From DATCLS01 sp036563805 (GTDB taxonomy: Bacteria > Actinomycetota > Acidimicrobiia > Acidimicrobiales > VFJN01), in assembly GCA_036563805.1 (NCBI GenBank), contig DATCLS010000010.1, positions 1 through 64,000 on the forward strand: 64,000 nucleotides of DNA. The letters run 5' to 3'. The translations under genes were made by a program, and so were the position numbers. The notes under the pieces were generated by a model. That model was not told the origin of the DNA. It worked only from the letters and a program-made list of their open reading frames with translations, and made no database searches. Positions 24,366 through 33,150 of this stretch are shown here, piece by piece. Position 1 is the stretch's first letter. Every line of letters starts with the position of its first letter.

Positions 24366-24390
24366 CATGCGGACAGATTCTGTCCGCATG
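24366..24390. promoter_or_regulatory. 25-bp perfect palindrome at the WYL regulator start
   Basis: CATGCGGACAG (24366-24376), then ATT, then CTGTCCGCATG (24380-24390). The right arm contains the regulator's ATG at 24388, and GATTCT at 24376-24381 in the centre sits 6 nt before that ATG as a possible -10. The DinB start is 19 bp to the left. A protein bound here would cover both promoters. Confidence 0.75.
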
Positions 24391-25326
24391 GCCGCGCCAT
24401 CCCGACTCCTGCGCCTCCTGTCGCTCCTCCAGCAGCGGGCGAGCTGGTCGGGACCCGAGCTGGCCGAGCGGCTGGGCGTCACCACCCGCACGTTGCGGCG
24501 CGACGTCGACCGGCTGCGGGCGCTCGGATACCGGGTCGACGCCGAGCCCGGGGTGGCGGGCGGCTACCGGTTGGGCATCGGCGCCGCCGTCCCGCCGCTG
24601 GTGCTCGACGACGACGAGGCCACCGCCATCGCCCTCGCCCTCGGGGCCTGGTCCCGCGGTGCGCTGGCCGGGCTCGAGCAGCCGGCCCGCTCGGCGCTGG
24701 CCAAGCTCGACCGGGTGCTGCCGCCGCGGGTGCGGGCCCGGGTCGAGGCCGTCAGCCGGGCCACCCTGCCGATCGGCGGCTTCGATGCCGTCGCTCCCGA
24801 CGTGCTCGTGCGGCTGGCCCGGGCCGCGGCCGAGCAGGAGCGGCTGCGCATCGCCTACGTCGACCGGGCCGACCGGCGGACCGAGCGCCGCGTCGACCCC
24901 TACCGCCTGGTCCCTACCGGGCGGCGCTGGTACCTGGTGGCGTGGGACGTCGACCGGGCCGCGTGGCGCACGTTCCGGGCCGACCGGGTGGCCGAGGTCG
25001 CCGCCACCGGCCACCGGTTCGAGCTCGACGACCCGCCCGACGCCGCCGAGCTGGTCACCCGGGCCAGCGGGGTGGCGCCCTACCCGCACGTCGCCCGGGT
25101 CGTGTTCGCCACCACCCCCGACGACCTGGCGGCCCGGGTGCCGCCGACGGTCGGCCTGGTCGAGGACCACCCCGACGGCTCCCTGCTCACGGTCGGAGCC
25201 AACGACCTGGCCAGCCTGGCCGGGCACCTGGTCGCCCTCGACCTGCCGTTCACGGTGCTGGAGCCGCCCGAGCTGGTCGACCTGCTCCGCCGCCTCGCCG
25301 GGCGGCTGGCATCCACCTTGCCCTAG
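24388..25326 (+). CDS. WYL-domain transcriptional regulator (HTH_11 + WYL)
   Basis: 312 residues. The N-terminal winged helix is SRLLRLLSLLQQRASWSGPELAERLGVTTRTLRRDVDRLRALGYRV. The central WYL domain follows (LRIAYVDRADRRTERRVDPYRLVPTGRRWYLVAWD), with the Trp-Tyr-Leu signature, then the C-terminal WCX region. WYL domains bind nucleic acid or nucleotide-like ligands. The start codon lies inside a perfect palindrome, which strongly suggests autorepression and control of the divergent DinB gene. Confidence 0.92.
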   Translation: MAAPSRLLRLLSLLQQRASWSGPELAERLGVTTRTLRRDVDRLRALGYRVDAEPGVAGGYRLGIGAAVPPLVLDDDEATAIALALGAWSRGALAGLEQPARSALAKLDRVLPPRVRARVEAVSRATLPIGGFDAVAPDVLVRLARAAAEQERLRIAYVDRADRRTERRVDPYRLVPTGRRWYLVAWDVDRAAWRTFRADRVAEVAATGHRFELDDPPDAAELVTRASGVAPYPHVARVVFATTPDDLAARVPPTVGLVEDHPDGSLLTVGANDLASLAGHLVALDLPFTVLEPPELVDLLRRLAGRLASTLP

Positions 25327-25356
25327 GTCGGCGCGGCGCGCGAAGCTCTCCGTTCG

Positions 25357-25395
25357 ATGCAGCGCTTCCGCCACGTGCTCGTAATGCTCGCTTAG
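25357..25395 (+). CDS. Leader peptide of the ilvBNC attenuator (MQRFRHVLVMLA)
   Basis: A 12-codon ORF with a Val-Leu-Val-Met-Leu run (GTG CTC GTA ATG CTC) just before the stop. Its TAG overlaps the 5' arm of a hairpin (AGCGCACG, 25394-25401, pairing with CGTGCGCT, 25415-25422), and a terminator follows. This is the classical layout of ribosome-mediated attenuation: stalling at scarce Val/Leu tRNA should let transcription read into ilvB. TTGCCC-N18-GAAGCT (25318-25347) may be the promoter, ending 9 nt before the ATG. Too short for gene finders. Confidence 0.75.
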   Translation: MQRFRHVLVMLA

Positions 25396-25457
25396 CGCAC
25401 GCCGGTTCTACCCGCGTGCGCTTTTCCGGCCTCCCCGACGGGAGGTCGTTTCAGTTT
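25394..25457 (+). promoter_or_regulatory. Transcription attenuator of ilvBNC
   Basis: Three elements: a pause hairpin (25394-25401 with 25415-25422, 8 bp); a possible antiterminator in which GCCGG at 25401-25405 pairs with CCGGC at 25426-25430; and a terminator stem (25428-25435 with 25440-25447, loop CGAC) followed by GTTTCAGTTTT. The T-rich tail TTTCAGTTTT is identical to that of the leuA attenuator. Confidence 0.75.
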
Positions 25458-25532
25458 TCGCCCAGCCTTCCCCCAGCCCGTCCTCCACTCGCACCGCACA
25501 CCGCACACCCATCGCCTACAGGGAGCCCGGCC

Positions 25533-27287
25533 ATGCAGATGAACGGCGGCCAAGCCTTGATGAAAGCCCTCGAGATGGAGGGCGTCGACGTGATGTTCGG
25601 CCTGCCCGGCGGCGCCATCCTCCCGGTGTACGACCCGATCATCGACAGCCCGATCCGGCACGTCCTCGTGCGCCACGAGCAGGGCGCTGGCCACATGGCC
25701 GAGGGCTACGCCCACGCCACCGGCCGCCCGGGCGTGTGCATGGTGACGTCGGGCCCGGCGGCCACCAACGTCGTGACGCCGCTGTGCGACGCCTACATGG
25801 ACTCGATCCCGATGGTGTGCATCACCGGGCAGGTCCCGTTCTCGGCCATCGGCACCGACGCCTTCCAGGAGTGCGACACGGTCGGCATCACCCGGTCGGT
25901 CACCAAGCACAACGAGCTCATCACCGAGGCCCAGGACATCCCGCTGGCGGTCCGCCAGGCGTTCCACCTGGCCACGACCGGCCGGCCCGGCCCGGTGCTG
26001 CTCGACATCCCCAAGGACATCGTCGATCCCCAGAACCCCCGCTCGACGCTCGAGTGGTACTGGCCGAGCGACCGCGACGTCGAGACGAGCCTGCCCGGCT
26101 ACCGGCCCAACACCAAGGGCCACCCCAAGATGATCCGGCAGGCGGCCGAGCTGATCCTCCAGGCCCACCGCCCGGTCATCTACGCCGGCGGCGGCATCCT
26201 CAAGGCCCGGGCGGCCGAGGCGCTGCGCGAGCTGGCCGAGCTGTGCGACATCTACGTCGTCACCACGCTGATGGCCCGCGGCGCCTTCCCCGACGACCAC
26301 CCGCTGTGCCTGGGCATGCCGGGCATGCACGGCAACTACACGGCGGTCACGTCGATGCAGCAGAGCGACCTGCTCATCGCCCTGGGCAGCCGCTTCGACG
26401 ACCGGGTCACGGGCAAGGTCGACGCGTTCGCCCCCGACGCCCGCATCATCCACGTCGACATCGACCCGGCCGAGCTGGGCAAGGTCCGCCGGCCCGACGT
26501 GCCGATCGTCGGCGACTGCCGGCTCGTCATCGAGGAGCTGGTCACCGCCGTGCGCGACCTGCTCGAGGGCGGCGCCGCCTTCCCCGACCGCTCGGCCTGG
26601 AAGCAGACGCTGTCGGGCTGGCAGGAGAGGTACCCGCTCACCTACCAGCAGTCCGAGCCGGGCGAGGCCCTCAAGCCCCAGTTCGTGCTCGAGCGGCTGC
26701 GCAACGCCAACGACGACGACACCATCGTCGTCGCCGGCGTCGGTCAGCACCAGATGTGGACCAGCCAGTACTGGCGGTTCAACAAGCCCTACACGTTCGT
26801 GAACTCGGGCGGCCTGGGCACGATGGGCTTCGCCGTCCCGGCCGCCATCGGCGCCAAGGTCGGCCGCCCCGACCGGACCGTGTGGGCGGTCGACGGCGAC
26901 GGCTGCTTCCAGATGACCGCCCAGGAGCTGGTCACCGCGGCCAGCGAGCGCATCCCGGTCAAGGTGGCGATCCTCAACAACGCCTACCTGGGCATGGTGC
27001 GCCAATGGCAGGAGATGTTCTACGACGAGCGGTACAGCGAGGTGTACCTCTCGCCCGACCTGCCCGACTACAAGCTGTGGGCCGAGGCCATGGGGTGCGT
27101 CGGCCTGCGCGTCGAGTCGCCGGAGGAGGTCGACGCGGCCATCCAGAAGGCGAACGAGATCGACGACCGCCCGGTCGTCATCGACTTCCGCACCGACAGC
27201 CGCGAGAAGGTCTACCCGATGGTCCCGGCCGGTGCGCCCAACGACAACATCATCGTGGACCCGTCCCAGGGCGAAGGGGGTCGCTGA
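25533..27287 (+). CDS. ilvB: Acetolactate synthase large (catalytic) subunit
   Basis: 584 residues. A ThDP/FAD enzyme that condenses pyruvate with pyruvate or 2-oxobutyrate, the first common step of Val/Leu/Ile synthesis. The catalytic Glu is in VLVRHEQGAGHMAEGYA, the FAD-region motif RFDDRVTGK is present, and the ThDP motif is GDGCFQMTAQELVTA...ILNN. The ATG is preceded by GGGAG with 8-nt spacing. First gene of ilvB-ilvN-ilvC behind a leader-peptide attenuator; ilvN follows after 2 bp. Confidence 0.97.
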   Translation: MQMNGGQALMKALEMEGVDVMFGLPGGAILPVYDPIIDSPIRHVLVRHEQGAGHMAEGYAHATGRPGVCMVTSGPAATNVVTPLCDAYMDSIPMVCITGQVPFSAIGTDAFQECDTVGITRSVTKHNELITEAQDIPLAVRQAFHLATTGRPGPVLLDIPKDIVDPQNPRSTLEWYWPSDRDVETSLPGYRPNTKGHPKMIRQAAELILQAHRPVIYAGGGILKARAAEALRELAELCDIYVVTTLMARGAFPDDHPLCLGMPGMHGNYTAVTSMQQSDLLIALGSRFDDRVTGKVDAFAPDARIIHVDIDPAELGKVRRPDVPIVGDCRLVIEELVTAVRDLLEGGAAFPDRSAWKQTLSGWQERYPLTYQQSEPGEALKPQFVLERLRNANDDDTIVVAGVGQHQMWTSQYWRFNKPYTFVNSGGLGTMGFAVPAAIGAKVGRPDRTVWAVDGDGCFQMTAQELVTAASERIPVKVAILNNAYLGMVRQWQEMFYDERYSEVYLSPDLPDYKLWAEAMGCVGLRVESPEEVDAAIQKANEIDDRPVVIDFRTDSREKVYPMVPAGAPNDNIIVDPSQGEGGR

Positions 27288-27289
27288 CC

Positions 27290-27829
27290 ATGGCCGTTCC
27301 CGGCGTCGACGCCAAGCACCACACGCTGGTGGTGCTGGTCGAGAACAAGGCGGGCGTGCTGGCCCGCGTGTCGGGCCTGTTCGCCCGGCGGGGCTTCAAC
27401 ATCTACTCGCTGGCCGTGGCCCCCACCGAGGACGAGCGGTTCAGCCGCATCACGATCGTGGTCGACGTGGCCTCGGCCCCGCTCGAGCAGATCACCAAGC
27501 AGCTGTACAAGCTCGTCAACGTCGTCAAGATCAGCGAGCTCGACCCCCGCGACTCGGTCGAGCGCGAGCTGATGCTGGCCACGGTCCGGGCCAACGGCAC
27601 GACCCGTAGCCAGGTCGTCGAGCTGGTCAGCCTGTTCGGCGGCCGCATCGTCGACGTGGGCCACGACGAGCTGACCGTCAGCCTCGACGACACGCCCGAG
27701 CGGCTCGACGACCTCGAGGCCCTGCTGCGGCCCTACGGCATCGTCGAGCTCCAGCGCACCGGGCGGGTGGCGCTGCCCAAGCTCGAGCGCACGTCGCCAG
27801 CTTTGCGGTCCGTGCGGCGCACGGCCTGA
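27290..27829 (+). CDS. ilvN: Acetolactate synthase small (regulatory) subunit
   Basis: 179 residues. Binds and activates IlvB and gives feedback inhibition by Val. The N-terminal ACT domain HTLVVLVENKAGVLARVSGLFARRGFNIYSLAVAPTED and the C-terminal domain (ELMLATVRANG...VELVSLFGGRIVDVG) match the family. Immediately downstream of ilvB; the Shine-Dalgarno-like GAAGGGGG lies in the ilvB end. Confidence 0.96.
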   Translation: MAVPGVDAKHHTLVVLVENKAGVLARVSGLFARRGFNIYSLAVAPTEDERFSRITIVVDVASAPLEQITKQLYKLVNVVKISELDPRDSVERELMLATVRANGTTRSQVVELVSLFGGRIVDVGHDELTVSLDDTPERLDDLEALLRPYGIVELQRTGRVALPKLERTSPALRSVRRTA

Positions 27830-27876
27830 GCCCCCGACCCCGTTCTTTCCGTCTTCCACCCGAGAGGAACCCCGAG

Positions 27877-28902
27877 ATGGCCAACGTCTACTACGAGAAG
27901 GATGCCGACCGGTCGCTGATCGGCAGCCGCAAGGTCGCCGTGATCGGCTACGGCTCCCAGGGCCACGCCCACGCCCTCAACCTCAAGGACTCGGGCATCG
28001 ACGTGCGGGTCGGCCTGCGCGAGGGCTCGTCGTCGCGCCCCAAGGCCGAGGCCGCCGGCCTGACCGTCCGCTCGATCGCCGAGGCCGCCGCCGAGGCGGA
28101 CCTCGTCATGCTCCTCGGGCCCGACACCGAGCACAAGGCGATCTTCACCGAGCACATCGCCCCCAACCTGTCGTCCGGCGACGCGCTGTTCGTGGGCCAC
28201 GGCTTCTCGGTGCGCTTCGGCCAGGTGGTGGCGCCGGCCGGCGTCGACGTGGCCATGGTGGCCCCCAAGGGCCCCGGCCACCTCGTGCGCCGCACCTACA
28301 CCGAGGGTGGCGGCGTGCCCTGCCTGATCGCCGTCGCGCAGGACTCGTCGGGCAAGGCCAAGGAGCTGGCGCTCGCCTACGCGGACGCCATCGGCGGCGC
28401 CCGGGCCGGCGTGCTCGAGACCACGTTCGAGGAGGAGACCGAGACCGACCTGTTCGGCGAGCAGGTCGTGCTGTGCGGGGGGCTCACCGCCCTGGTCCAG
28501 GCCGGGTTCGAGACGCTGGTCGACGCCGGCTACCAGCCCGAGTCGGCCTACTTCGAGTGCCTGCACGAGCTGAAGCTGATCGTCGACCTCATGTACGAGC
28601 AGGGCATCGCCGGCATGCGCTACTCGATCAGCGACACGGCCGAGTACGGCGACCTCACCCGGGGGCCACGGGTGATCAACGACGCCGTGCGGGCTGAGAT
28701 GCGCAAGATCCTCGACGAGATCCGCAGCGGGGCGTTCGCCCAGGAGTGGATCGCCGAGTCGGAGTCGGGCCGGGCGACGTTCCACCAGCTGCGCGAGCAG
28801 GGCAAGGCCCACCCGATCGAGAAGGTGGGCGCCGAGCTGCGGGCGATGATGCCCTGGATCTCGGCCGGCAAGCAGCGCGTCGAGGACGTGTCGGGCGGCT
28901 GA
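27877..28902 (+). CDS. ilvC: Ketol-acid reductoisomerase (class I)
   Basis: 341 residues, class I length. Isomerises and reduces acetolactate with NAD(P)H and Mg2+. The Rossmann motif VAVIGYGSQGHAHALNL is followed by the cofactor loop GLREGSSSRPKAEAAG, whose Ser/Arg content suggests NADPH. Metal ligands lie in DLFGEQVVLCGG and CLHELKLIVDLMYEQG. GAGAGGA sits 8 nt before the ATG. Last gene of the ilvBNC operon, followed by a strong hairpin. Confidence 0.97.
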   Translation: MANVYYEKDADRSLIGSRKVAVIGYGSQGHAHALNLKDSGIDVRVGLREGSSSRPKAEAAGLTVRSIAEAAAEADLVMLLGPDTEHKAIFTEHIAPNLSSGDALFVGHGFSVRFGQVVAPAGVDVAMVAPKGPGHLVRRTYTEGGGVPCLIAVAQDSSGKAKELALAYADAIGGARAGVLETTFEEETETDLFGEQVVLCGGLTALVQAGFETLVDAGYQPESAYFECLHELKLIVDLMYEQGIAGMRYSISDTAEYGDLTRGPRVINDAVRAEMRKILDEIRSGAFAQEWIAESESGRATFHQLREQGKAHPIEKVGAELRAMMPWISAGKQRVEDVSGG

Positions 28903-28945
28903 GCCCCCGCACGTCGACGCACTCGACAGAGTCGACACGGTCGAC

Positions 28946-28971
28946 GCGGCCGGCGCGGCGGCGCCGGCCGC
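28946..28971. terminator. Terminator between ilvC and the LLM oxidoreductase
   Basis: GCGGCCGGCGC, a 4-nt loop and GCGCCGGCCGC form a perfect 11-bp stem, serving both convergent genes. Confidence 0.7.
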
Positions 28972-28973
28972 CG

Positions 28974-29762
28974 TCAGGCCCCCGGGCCCGCCGCCAGGCG
29001 GGCCCGTACCCGGGCCACCCAGTCGCCGTCGGGCCACGGCGCCTCGACCAGCCACGTGGCGCCGGCGTCCGCGTACTCGGCGGCCGGCACGCCCGTCCGC
29101 CAGAACGCCACGACGTCCCAGCCGGCGGGCGCCTCGACGCCCCCGACGTAGGCCGCCAGCTCGTCGGGGGTCGGGGTGCCCTCCGGGAAGACGAGCGGCA
29201 CCACGCCGTCCCACCGGGCCGCCCGCTCCAGCGGGCGCCGGTTGGGGGCGACGGCCGCGACCCAGACGGGCGGCCGGGGCTGCTGGACCGGCCGGGGCCG
29301 CAGCTCGGTGGTCGCCGTGTAGTGGGTGCCGTGGTGGTCGACCGGCCCCCGCAGCAGGCCGTCGAGGAGGGTGAGCCCCTCGTCGAGCCGGGCGGCCCGG
29401 TCGCGGCCCGCGCTCGGGTCGCCGAAGGCGGCGAAGTCGGCGTCGGGCGGCTCGCCGAGGCCCACGCCCAGCACGGCGCGACCGCCGGTGAGGTGGTCGA
29501 GCGTGGTCAGGTGCTTGGCCACCACCCACGGCCGGCGCCGGGCCAGCGGCGTGATCAGCGTGCCCAGGCGGACCCGCTCGGTGCGGGCGGCGATGGCGCC
29601 GAGCAGCACCCACGGGTCGTGCACGTCGAGCTTCAGCTCGGGCCGCCAGACCAGGTGGTCCCACAGGAAGACGCCGTCCCACCCGGCGGACTCGGCCTCG
29701 ACGGCCAGGTCGACCAGCGTGGCGGCGTCGGTGAAGATCGGAAGGCTGATGCCGGTGCGCAC
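28974..29762 (-). CDS. LLM-class (luciferase-like) oxidoreductase
   Basis: 262 residues of a TIM-barrel luciferase-like monooxygenase, flavin- or F420-dependent. Diagnostic pieces: GISLPIFTDAATLVDLAVEAESAGWDGVFLWDH, RTERVRLGTLITPLARRRPWVVAKHLTTLDHLTGGRAVLGVGLGEP and PRPPVWVAAVAPNRRPLERAARWDG. The GTG at 29762 has TACGGT 5 nt upstream. The substrate is unknown. Nearby F420-type genes make F420 the likelier cofactor. Confidence 0.88.
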   Translation of the reverse strand: MRTGISLPIFTDAATLVDLAVEAESAGWDGVFLWDHLVWRPELKLDVHDPWVLLGAIAARTERVRLGTLITPLARRRPWVVAKHLTTLDHLTGGRAVLGVGLGEPPDADFAAFGDPSAGRDRAARLDEGLTLLDGLLRGPVDHHGTHYTATTELRPRPVQQPRPPVWVAAVAPNRRPLERAARWDGVVPLVFPEGTPTPDELAAYVGGVEAPAGWDVVAFWRTGVPAAEYADAGATWLVEAPWPDGDWVARVRARLAAGPGA

Positions 29763-29859
29763 ACCGGACCGTACGCACCCGCCGTGACAGGCCGGGGGAC
29801 GGGTGCCGCTCCGCCGGCGCGGCGGCCGTCGGTCGCCGGTTCCGTCGGGCCGCGCTCCG

Positions 29860-30294
29860 TCAGTCGGCCACGTCGCGGGCGGAGACGACGGTCTCGGGCG
29901 TGAGCCACACGAGCAGCTCGCCGGGGACGCCGTTGCGGGCGCCGTACTCCTCCGCCCGGTCCGCGCCCATGTAGCGGCCGCCGAGCCGGGCGGCCCACGG
30001 CCGGACCTGCTCGAGGTCGTCGGTCCAGGCCGTGGGGCCCGAGACCGTGACGAACGAGAACGGCGGCCGGTCGTCCTGCACGCACAGGGCGGCGCGGCCC
30101 TCGCGCCGGATGGCCCGGCCCTTGACGGTGTCGGCCCCGGTCGTGAACACGATGCGGCCGTCGTCGTCGAGGTCGTACCAGATGGGGGCGGCCAGCGGCC
30201 GGCCGTCCTTGCGCGTCACCGCCAGGACGCCGGGCCGCACCGGCGTCCGCAGGAAGCTACGCCACTCGTCCTCGGACATGCGGTGGTAGGCCAT
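29860..30294 (-). CDS. PPOX-class, probably F420-dependent, split-barrel enzyme
   Basis: 144 residues, the size of the Rv1155/FDOR-B-type proteins. The start MAYHRMSEDEWRSFLRTPVRPGVLAVTRKDGRPLAAPIWYDLDDDGRIVFTTGADTVKGRAIRREGR shows the cofactor-binding strands and the phosphate-contacting KGRAIRR element. Members reduce or oxidise diverse substrates with F420 or FMN. TAGCCT lies 6 nt before the ATG on the - strand with no Shine-Dalgarno, a leaderless arrangement. Confidence 0.85.
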   Translation of the reverse strand: MAYHRMSEDEWRSFLRTPVRPGVLAVTRKDGRPLAAPIWYDLDDDGRIVFTTGADTVKGRAIRREGRAALCVQDDRPPFSFVTVSGPTAWTDDLEQVRPWAARLGGRYMGADRAEEYGARNGVPGELLVWLTPETVVSARDVAD

Positions 30295-30308
30295 GCCCGC
30301 AGGCTACG

Positions 30309-30351
30309 GACGTGGCCGCCCGGCGGCGCGGCTCCGCCTTCCGGCCACGTC
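30309..30351. terminator. Terminator after the acyl-CoA ligase gene
   Basis: GACGTGGCCG (30309-30318) pairs perfectly with CGGCCACGTC (30342-30351); a smaller GGCGG/CCGCC hairpin sits inside. On the - strand it directly follows the ligase stop. Confidence 0.6.
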
Positions 30352-30364
30352 GGGCCCGGTCCGG

Positions 30365-32092
30365 CTAGAGCGTCTCGGTGAACCGAGCCGCGGCGTCCCC
30401 GCCGTCGCGCAGCAGGTTCTTGAGCAGCTTGCCCGAGGCGTTGCGGGGGAGCGGCTCGTCCCACAGCTCGACGTAGGCCGGCACCTTGAAGTCGGCCAGC
30501 TCGGCGGCCACCCAGCGCTTGACCTCGTCCTCCGTGAGCGTCTGGCCGGGCTCGACCTGGACGACGGCCTTGACCTCCTCGCCCAGCTCCGGGTGGGGCA
30601 CGCCGATCACGGCCGCGTCGGCCACCGCCGGGTGGTCGACGAGCCGGTTCTCGATCTCGACGCAGTACACGTTCTCGCCGCCCCGGATGATCATGTCCTT
30701 CTTCCGGTCGGTGATGGTGAGGAAGCCCTCGTCGTCGAGGAACCCGACGTCGCCGGTGTGGAGCCAACCGTCGGCGTCGATGGCCTCGGCCGTCGCCTCC
30801 GGCTTGCCCCAGTAGCCCTTCATGAGGATCGGGCCCCGCACGCAGACCTCGCCCGGCTCGCCCACCGGCGCTTCGGACCCGTCGGCCGCCTCGATCCGGA
30901 TCTCGACGGTCGGCACGGGCGGCCCCACCGACCAGGGCTTGCGCACCGCGTCCTCGCCGGAGTTCACGGTGGCCACCGACGACGTCTCGGTCAGGCCGTA
31001 GGCGTTCGACGTCGACCGGACGTTGGGGAACGTGTCGCGCACCTTGCGCTGGAGCTCGCCGGCCGAGGGCGACCCGCCGTAGGCGACCAGCGTCACCGAC
31101 GACGTGTCGAAGTCGTGGCGGTCGGGGTACTCGCACACCCGCCACACCATGGTCGGGACCGTGGACCACACGGTCACGCGGTGCTGCTCGATGAGCCGCA
31201 GCACGACCTCGGGGTCGAACCGCCCCGGCGGGATCACCAGCTGGGTCCCGGCCAGCGTGCCCACGACCAGCCCCGAGTGGCAGCCCGAGACGTGGAACAG
31301 CGGCGAGGTCAGGAGCGAGACCGTGCGCCCGCCGCCCTCCAGCGGCGACCGGGTGCCGAGCATGGCGTTGGCCACCGTGACGTACAGCGTGTTCTGGAGG
31401 TTGGCGATCATCGACCGGTGGGTCGAGATGGCTCCCTTCGACCGGCCGGTCGTGCCCGACGTGTAGAAGATGACGGCCGGGTCGTCCTCGTCGATCGGCA
31501 CGTCGGGGAGCTCGCTCGTGGGCTCGGCGGTCAGCTCGGCGAACGGGTGGAGCTGGGCGGGGCCGTCGGCCGCCTGGGGGAAGTCCGACGGCTCGCAGCC
31601 GACCAGGTAGACGTGCTCGAGCTCCGGCGCCTCGTGGAGTCGGTCGGCGATCCGCTCGAAGCGCTTGCGGTCGGCGACCAGCACCTTCGAGCCGGAGTCG
31701 TTGAGGCCGTAGACGATCTCGTCGGCCTTCCACCAGCCGTTCAGCCCGACGAGGATGGCGTTCGACGCCACCGTCGCCCAGAACGTCAGGCACCACTCGG
31801 GGTTGTTCTGGCTGAGCACGGCCACCCGGTCGCCGGGGCCGACGCCTTGGGCGGCCAGGGCCCGGGCCACGCCGTTGGCGGCCTCGACGAACGGCCGGAA
31901 GCCCCAGGTCTCCTCGCCGTAGACGATGAACGTCTCGTCGCCCCGGCCGGCGGCCGCCGCCAGGATCTCGCGGAGCGATCGCATCCGCTCCTTGTAGACG
32001 TCCATCTTGCGGCCGTTCACCGTCTCGCGGACCACTTCGAACATCCCGCCCGGCCCCGTGAGCTGGGCGCGGACCTCGGCAGAGCTGGGCAT
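30365..32092 (-). CDS. AMP-dependent acyl-CoA synthetase/ligase
   Basis: 575 residues of the ANL superfamily. The P-loop VIFYTSGTTGRSKGA, AYGLTETSS, the hinge DRKKDMIIRGGENVYCVEIENRL and the catalytic Lys in NASGKLLKNLL are complete, so it should adenylate a carboxylic acid and transfer it to CoA. The ATG at 32092 is chosen because AGGGGG lies just upstream; the 25 earlier codons in the frame look non-coding. The substrate is unknown, probably a medium or long fatty acid or an aromatic acid. Confidence 0.9.
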   Translation of the reverse strand: MPSSAEVRAQLTGPGGMFEVVRETVNGRKMDVYKERMRSLREILAAAAGRGDETFIVYGEETWGFRPFVEAANGVARALAAQGVGPGDRVAVLSQNNPEWCLTFWATVASNAILVGLNGWWKADEIVYGLNDSGSKVLVADRKRFERIADRLHEAPELEHVYLVGCEPSDFPQAADGPAQLHPFAELTAEPTSELPDVPIDEDDPAVIFYTSGTTGRSKGAISTHRSMIANLQNTLYVTVANAMLGTRSPLEGGGRTVSLLTSPLFHVSGCHSGLVVGTLAGTQLVIPPGRFDPEVVLRLIEQHRVTVWSTVPTMVWRVCEYPDRHDFDTSSVTLVAYGGSPSAGELQRKVRDTFPNVRSTSNAYGLTETSSVATVNSGEDAVRKPWSVGPPVPTVEIRIEAADGSEAPVGEPGEVCVRGPILMKGYWGKPEATAEAIDADGWLHTGDVGFLDDEGFLTITDRKKDMIIRGGENVYCVEIENRLVDHPAVADAAVIGVPHPELGEEVKAVVQVEPGQTLTEDEVKRWVAAELADFKVPAYVELWDEPLPRNASGKLLKNLLRDGGDAAARFTETL

Positions 32093-32150
32093 CGTCCCCC
32101 CTGGAACCGCTTGTTGCCGACCCCTTCTCGCCGGCGAGCCTACGCGGGCG

Positions 32151-33059
32151 TCAGCGAAACGGGGCAAAGACCTCGGCGCCGAGCCGGTCCAGGTTCTCGA
32201 GCTTGCCGGCGCCCTGGCCGAGCGTGTTGTCGCGCACGATCAGCTCGTCGACGCCGGCCTCGGCGTAGGCTGCCACCACCTCGGCGAGGCGGTCGGGCGG
32301 GCCGCCGAAGGCCGGAAAGCGCGACCGCGCGACGAGGGCGTCGGCCTCGGCGGGGTCGTCGGTCGGGAAGACGAGCGCTTGGGCGGTCCGCTGGATGGCG
32401 GCGGGGTCGCGACCGACCGCCTCGCAGTGCCGGTCGAGCACGGCGGACTTGTGGGCGATGTGGTCGGGCAGGCCCCACGTGTTCCACAGGTCGGCGTGGC
32501 GGGCCGTCAGGCGGAGCATGCGCCGCTCGCCTGACGCCCCGATGAGCACGGGCAGCGGGTCCTGCACGGGCTTGGGCTCGCACACGGCGTCGGTCAGGCG
32601 GTAGTGGGCGCCGACGAACGTCGTCACTGGCTCGCTCAGCAGGCTGCGGATGACCTGCACGGCCTCCTCGAAGCGGTCGACGCGCTCGCCGACCGGCGGC
32701 AGCTCGATGCCGTACTGGCGGTGCTCGTTCTCCTGCCACCCGGCGCCCAGGCCCAGCACGAACCGGCCGCCGCTGATCTGGTCGACGGTGGCGGCCATGT
32801 TGGCCACGACCGCCGGGTGCCGGTACGTGTTGCCGTAGACGAGCGTGCCGATCCGCACCCGCGGCACCGTGGCGGCCAGCGCCGCCACCAGCGACCCGGC
32901 CTCGAGCGTCGGGGCCTCGGCGGGGAAGCCGGGGCCGCCCGAGCCCATGAAGTGGTCGGCGATCCAGACGCCGTCCCACCCCGTGTCGGCGGCGTGGCGG
33001 GCGACCGCCAGGAGGTCGGTGTAGGGCTGGGTGGCGGCGGGCCAGATCGAGAAGCGCAC
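32151..33059 (-). CDS. LLM-class F420-dependent oxidoreductase
   Basis: 302 residues. The luciferase-like barrel reads RFSIWPAATQPYTDLLAVARHAADTGWDGVWIADHF, VRIGTLVYGNTYRHPAVVANMAATVDQISGGRFVLGLGAGWQENEH and DPLPVLIGASGERRMLRLTARHADLWNTWG, which matches the F420-dependent group. The GTG at 33059 opens the domain directly. It is divergent from the large subtilase and upstream of, but not overlapping, the acyl-CoA ligase. The substrate cannot be predicted. Confidence 0.9.
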   Translation of the reverse strand: MRFSIWPAATQPYTDLLAVARHAADTGWDGVWIADHFMGSGGPGFPAEAPTLEAGSLVAALAATVPRVRIGTLVYGNTYRHPAVVANMAATVDQISGGRFVLGLGAGWQENEHRQYGIELPPVGERVDRFEEAVQVIRSLLSEPVTTFVGAHYRLTDAVCEPKPVQDPLPVLIGASGERRMLRLTARHADLWNTWGLPDHIAHKSAVLDRHCEAVGRDPAAIQRTAQALVFPTDDPAEADALVARSRFPAFGGPPDRLAEVVAAYAEAGVDELIVRDNTLGQGAGKLENLDRLGAEVFAPFR

Positions 33060-33150
33060 CGGAAGAGGATGCCAGGCCGGGGAGGGAACCCCGAGGCTCC
33101 CTCGCGCGTCCATACGGGCGCGGGCCTGAGCATCGGGGGAGTCGACAGCG

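Noticed and set aside
28914..28945. Several GTCGAC hexamers after ilvC
   Set aside because: GTCGAC is expected often in this composition; spacing is irregular and no arms beyond the terminator pair.
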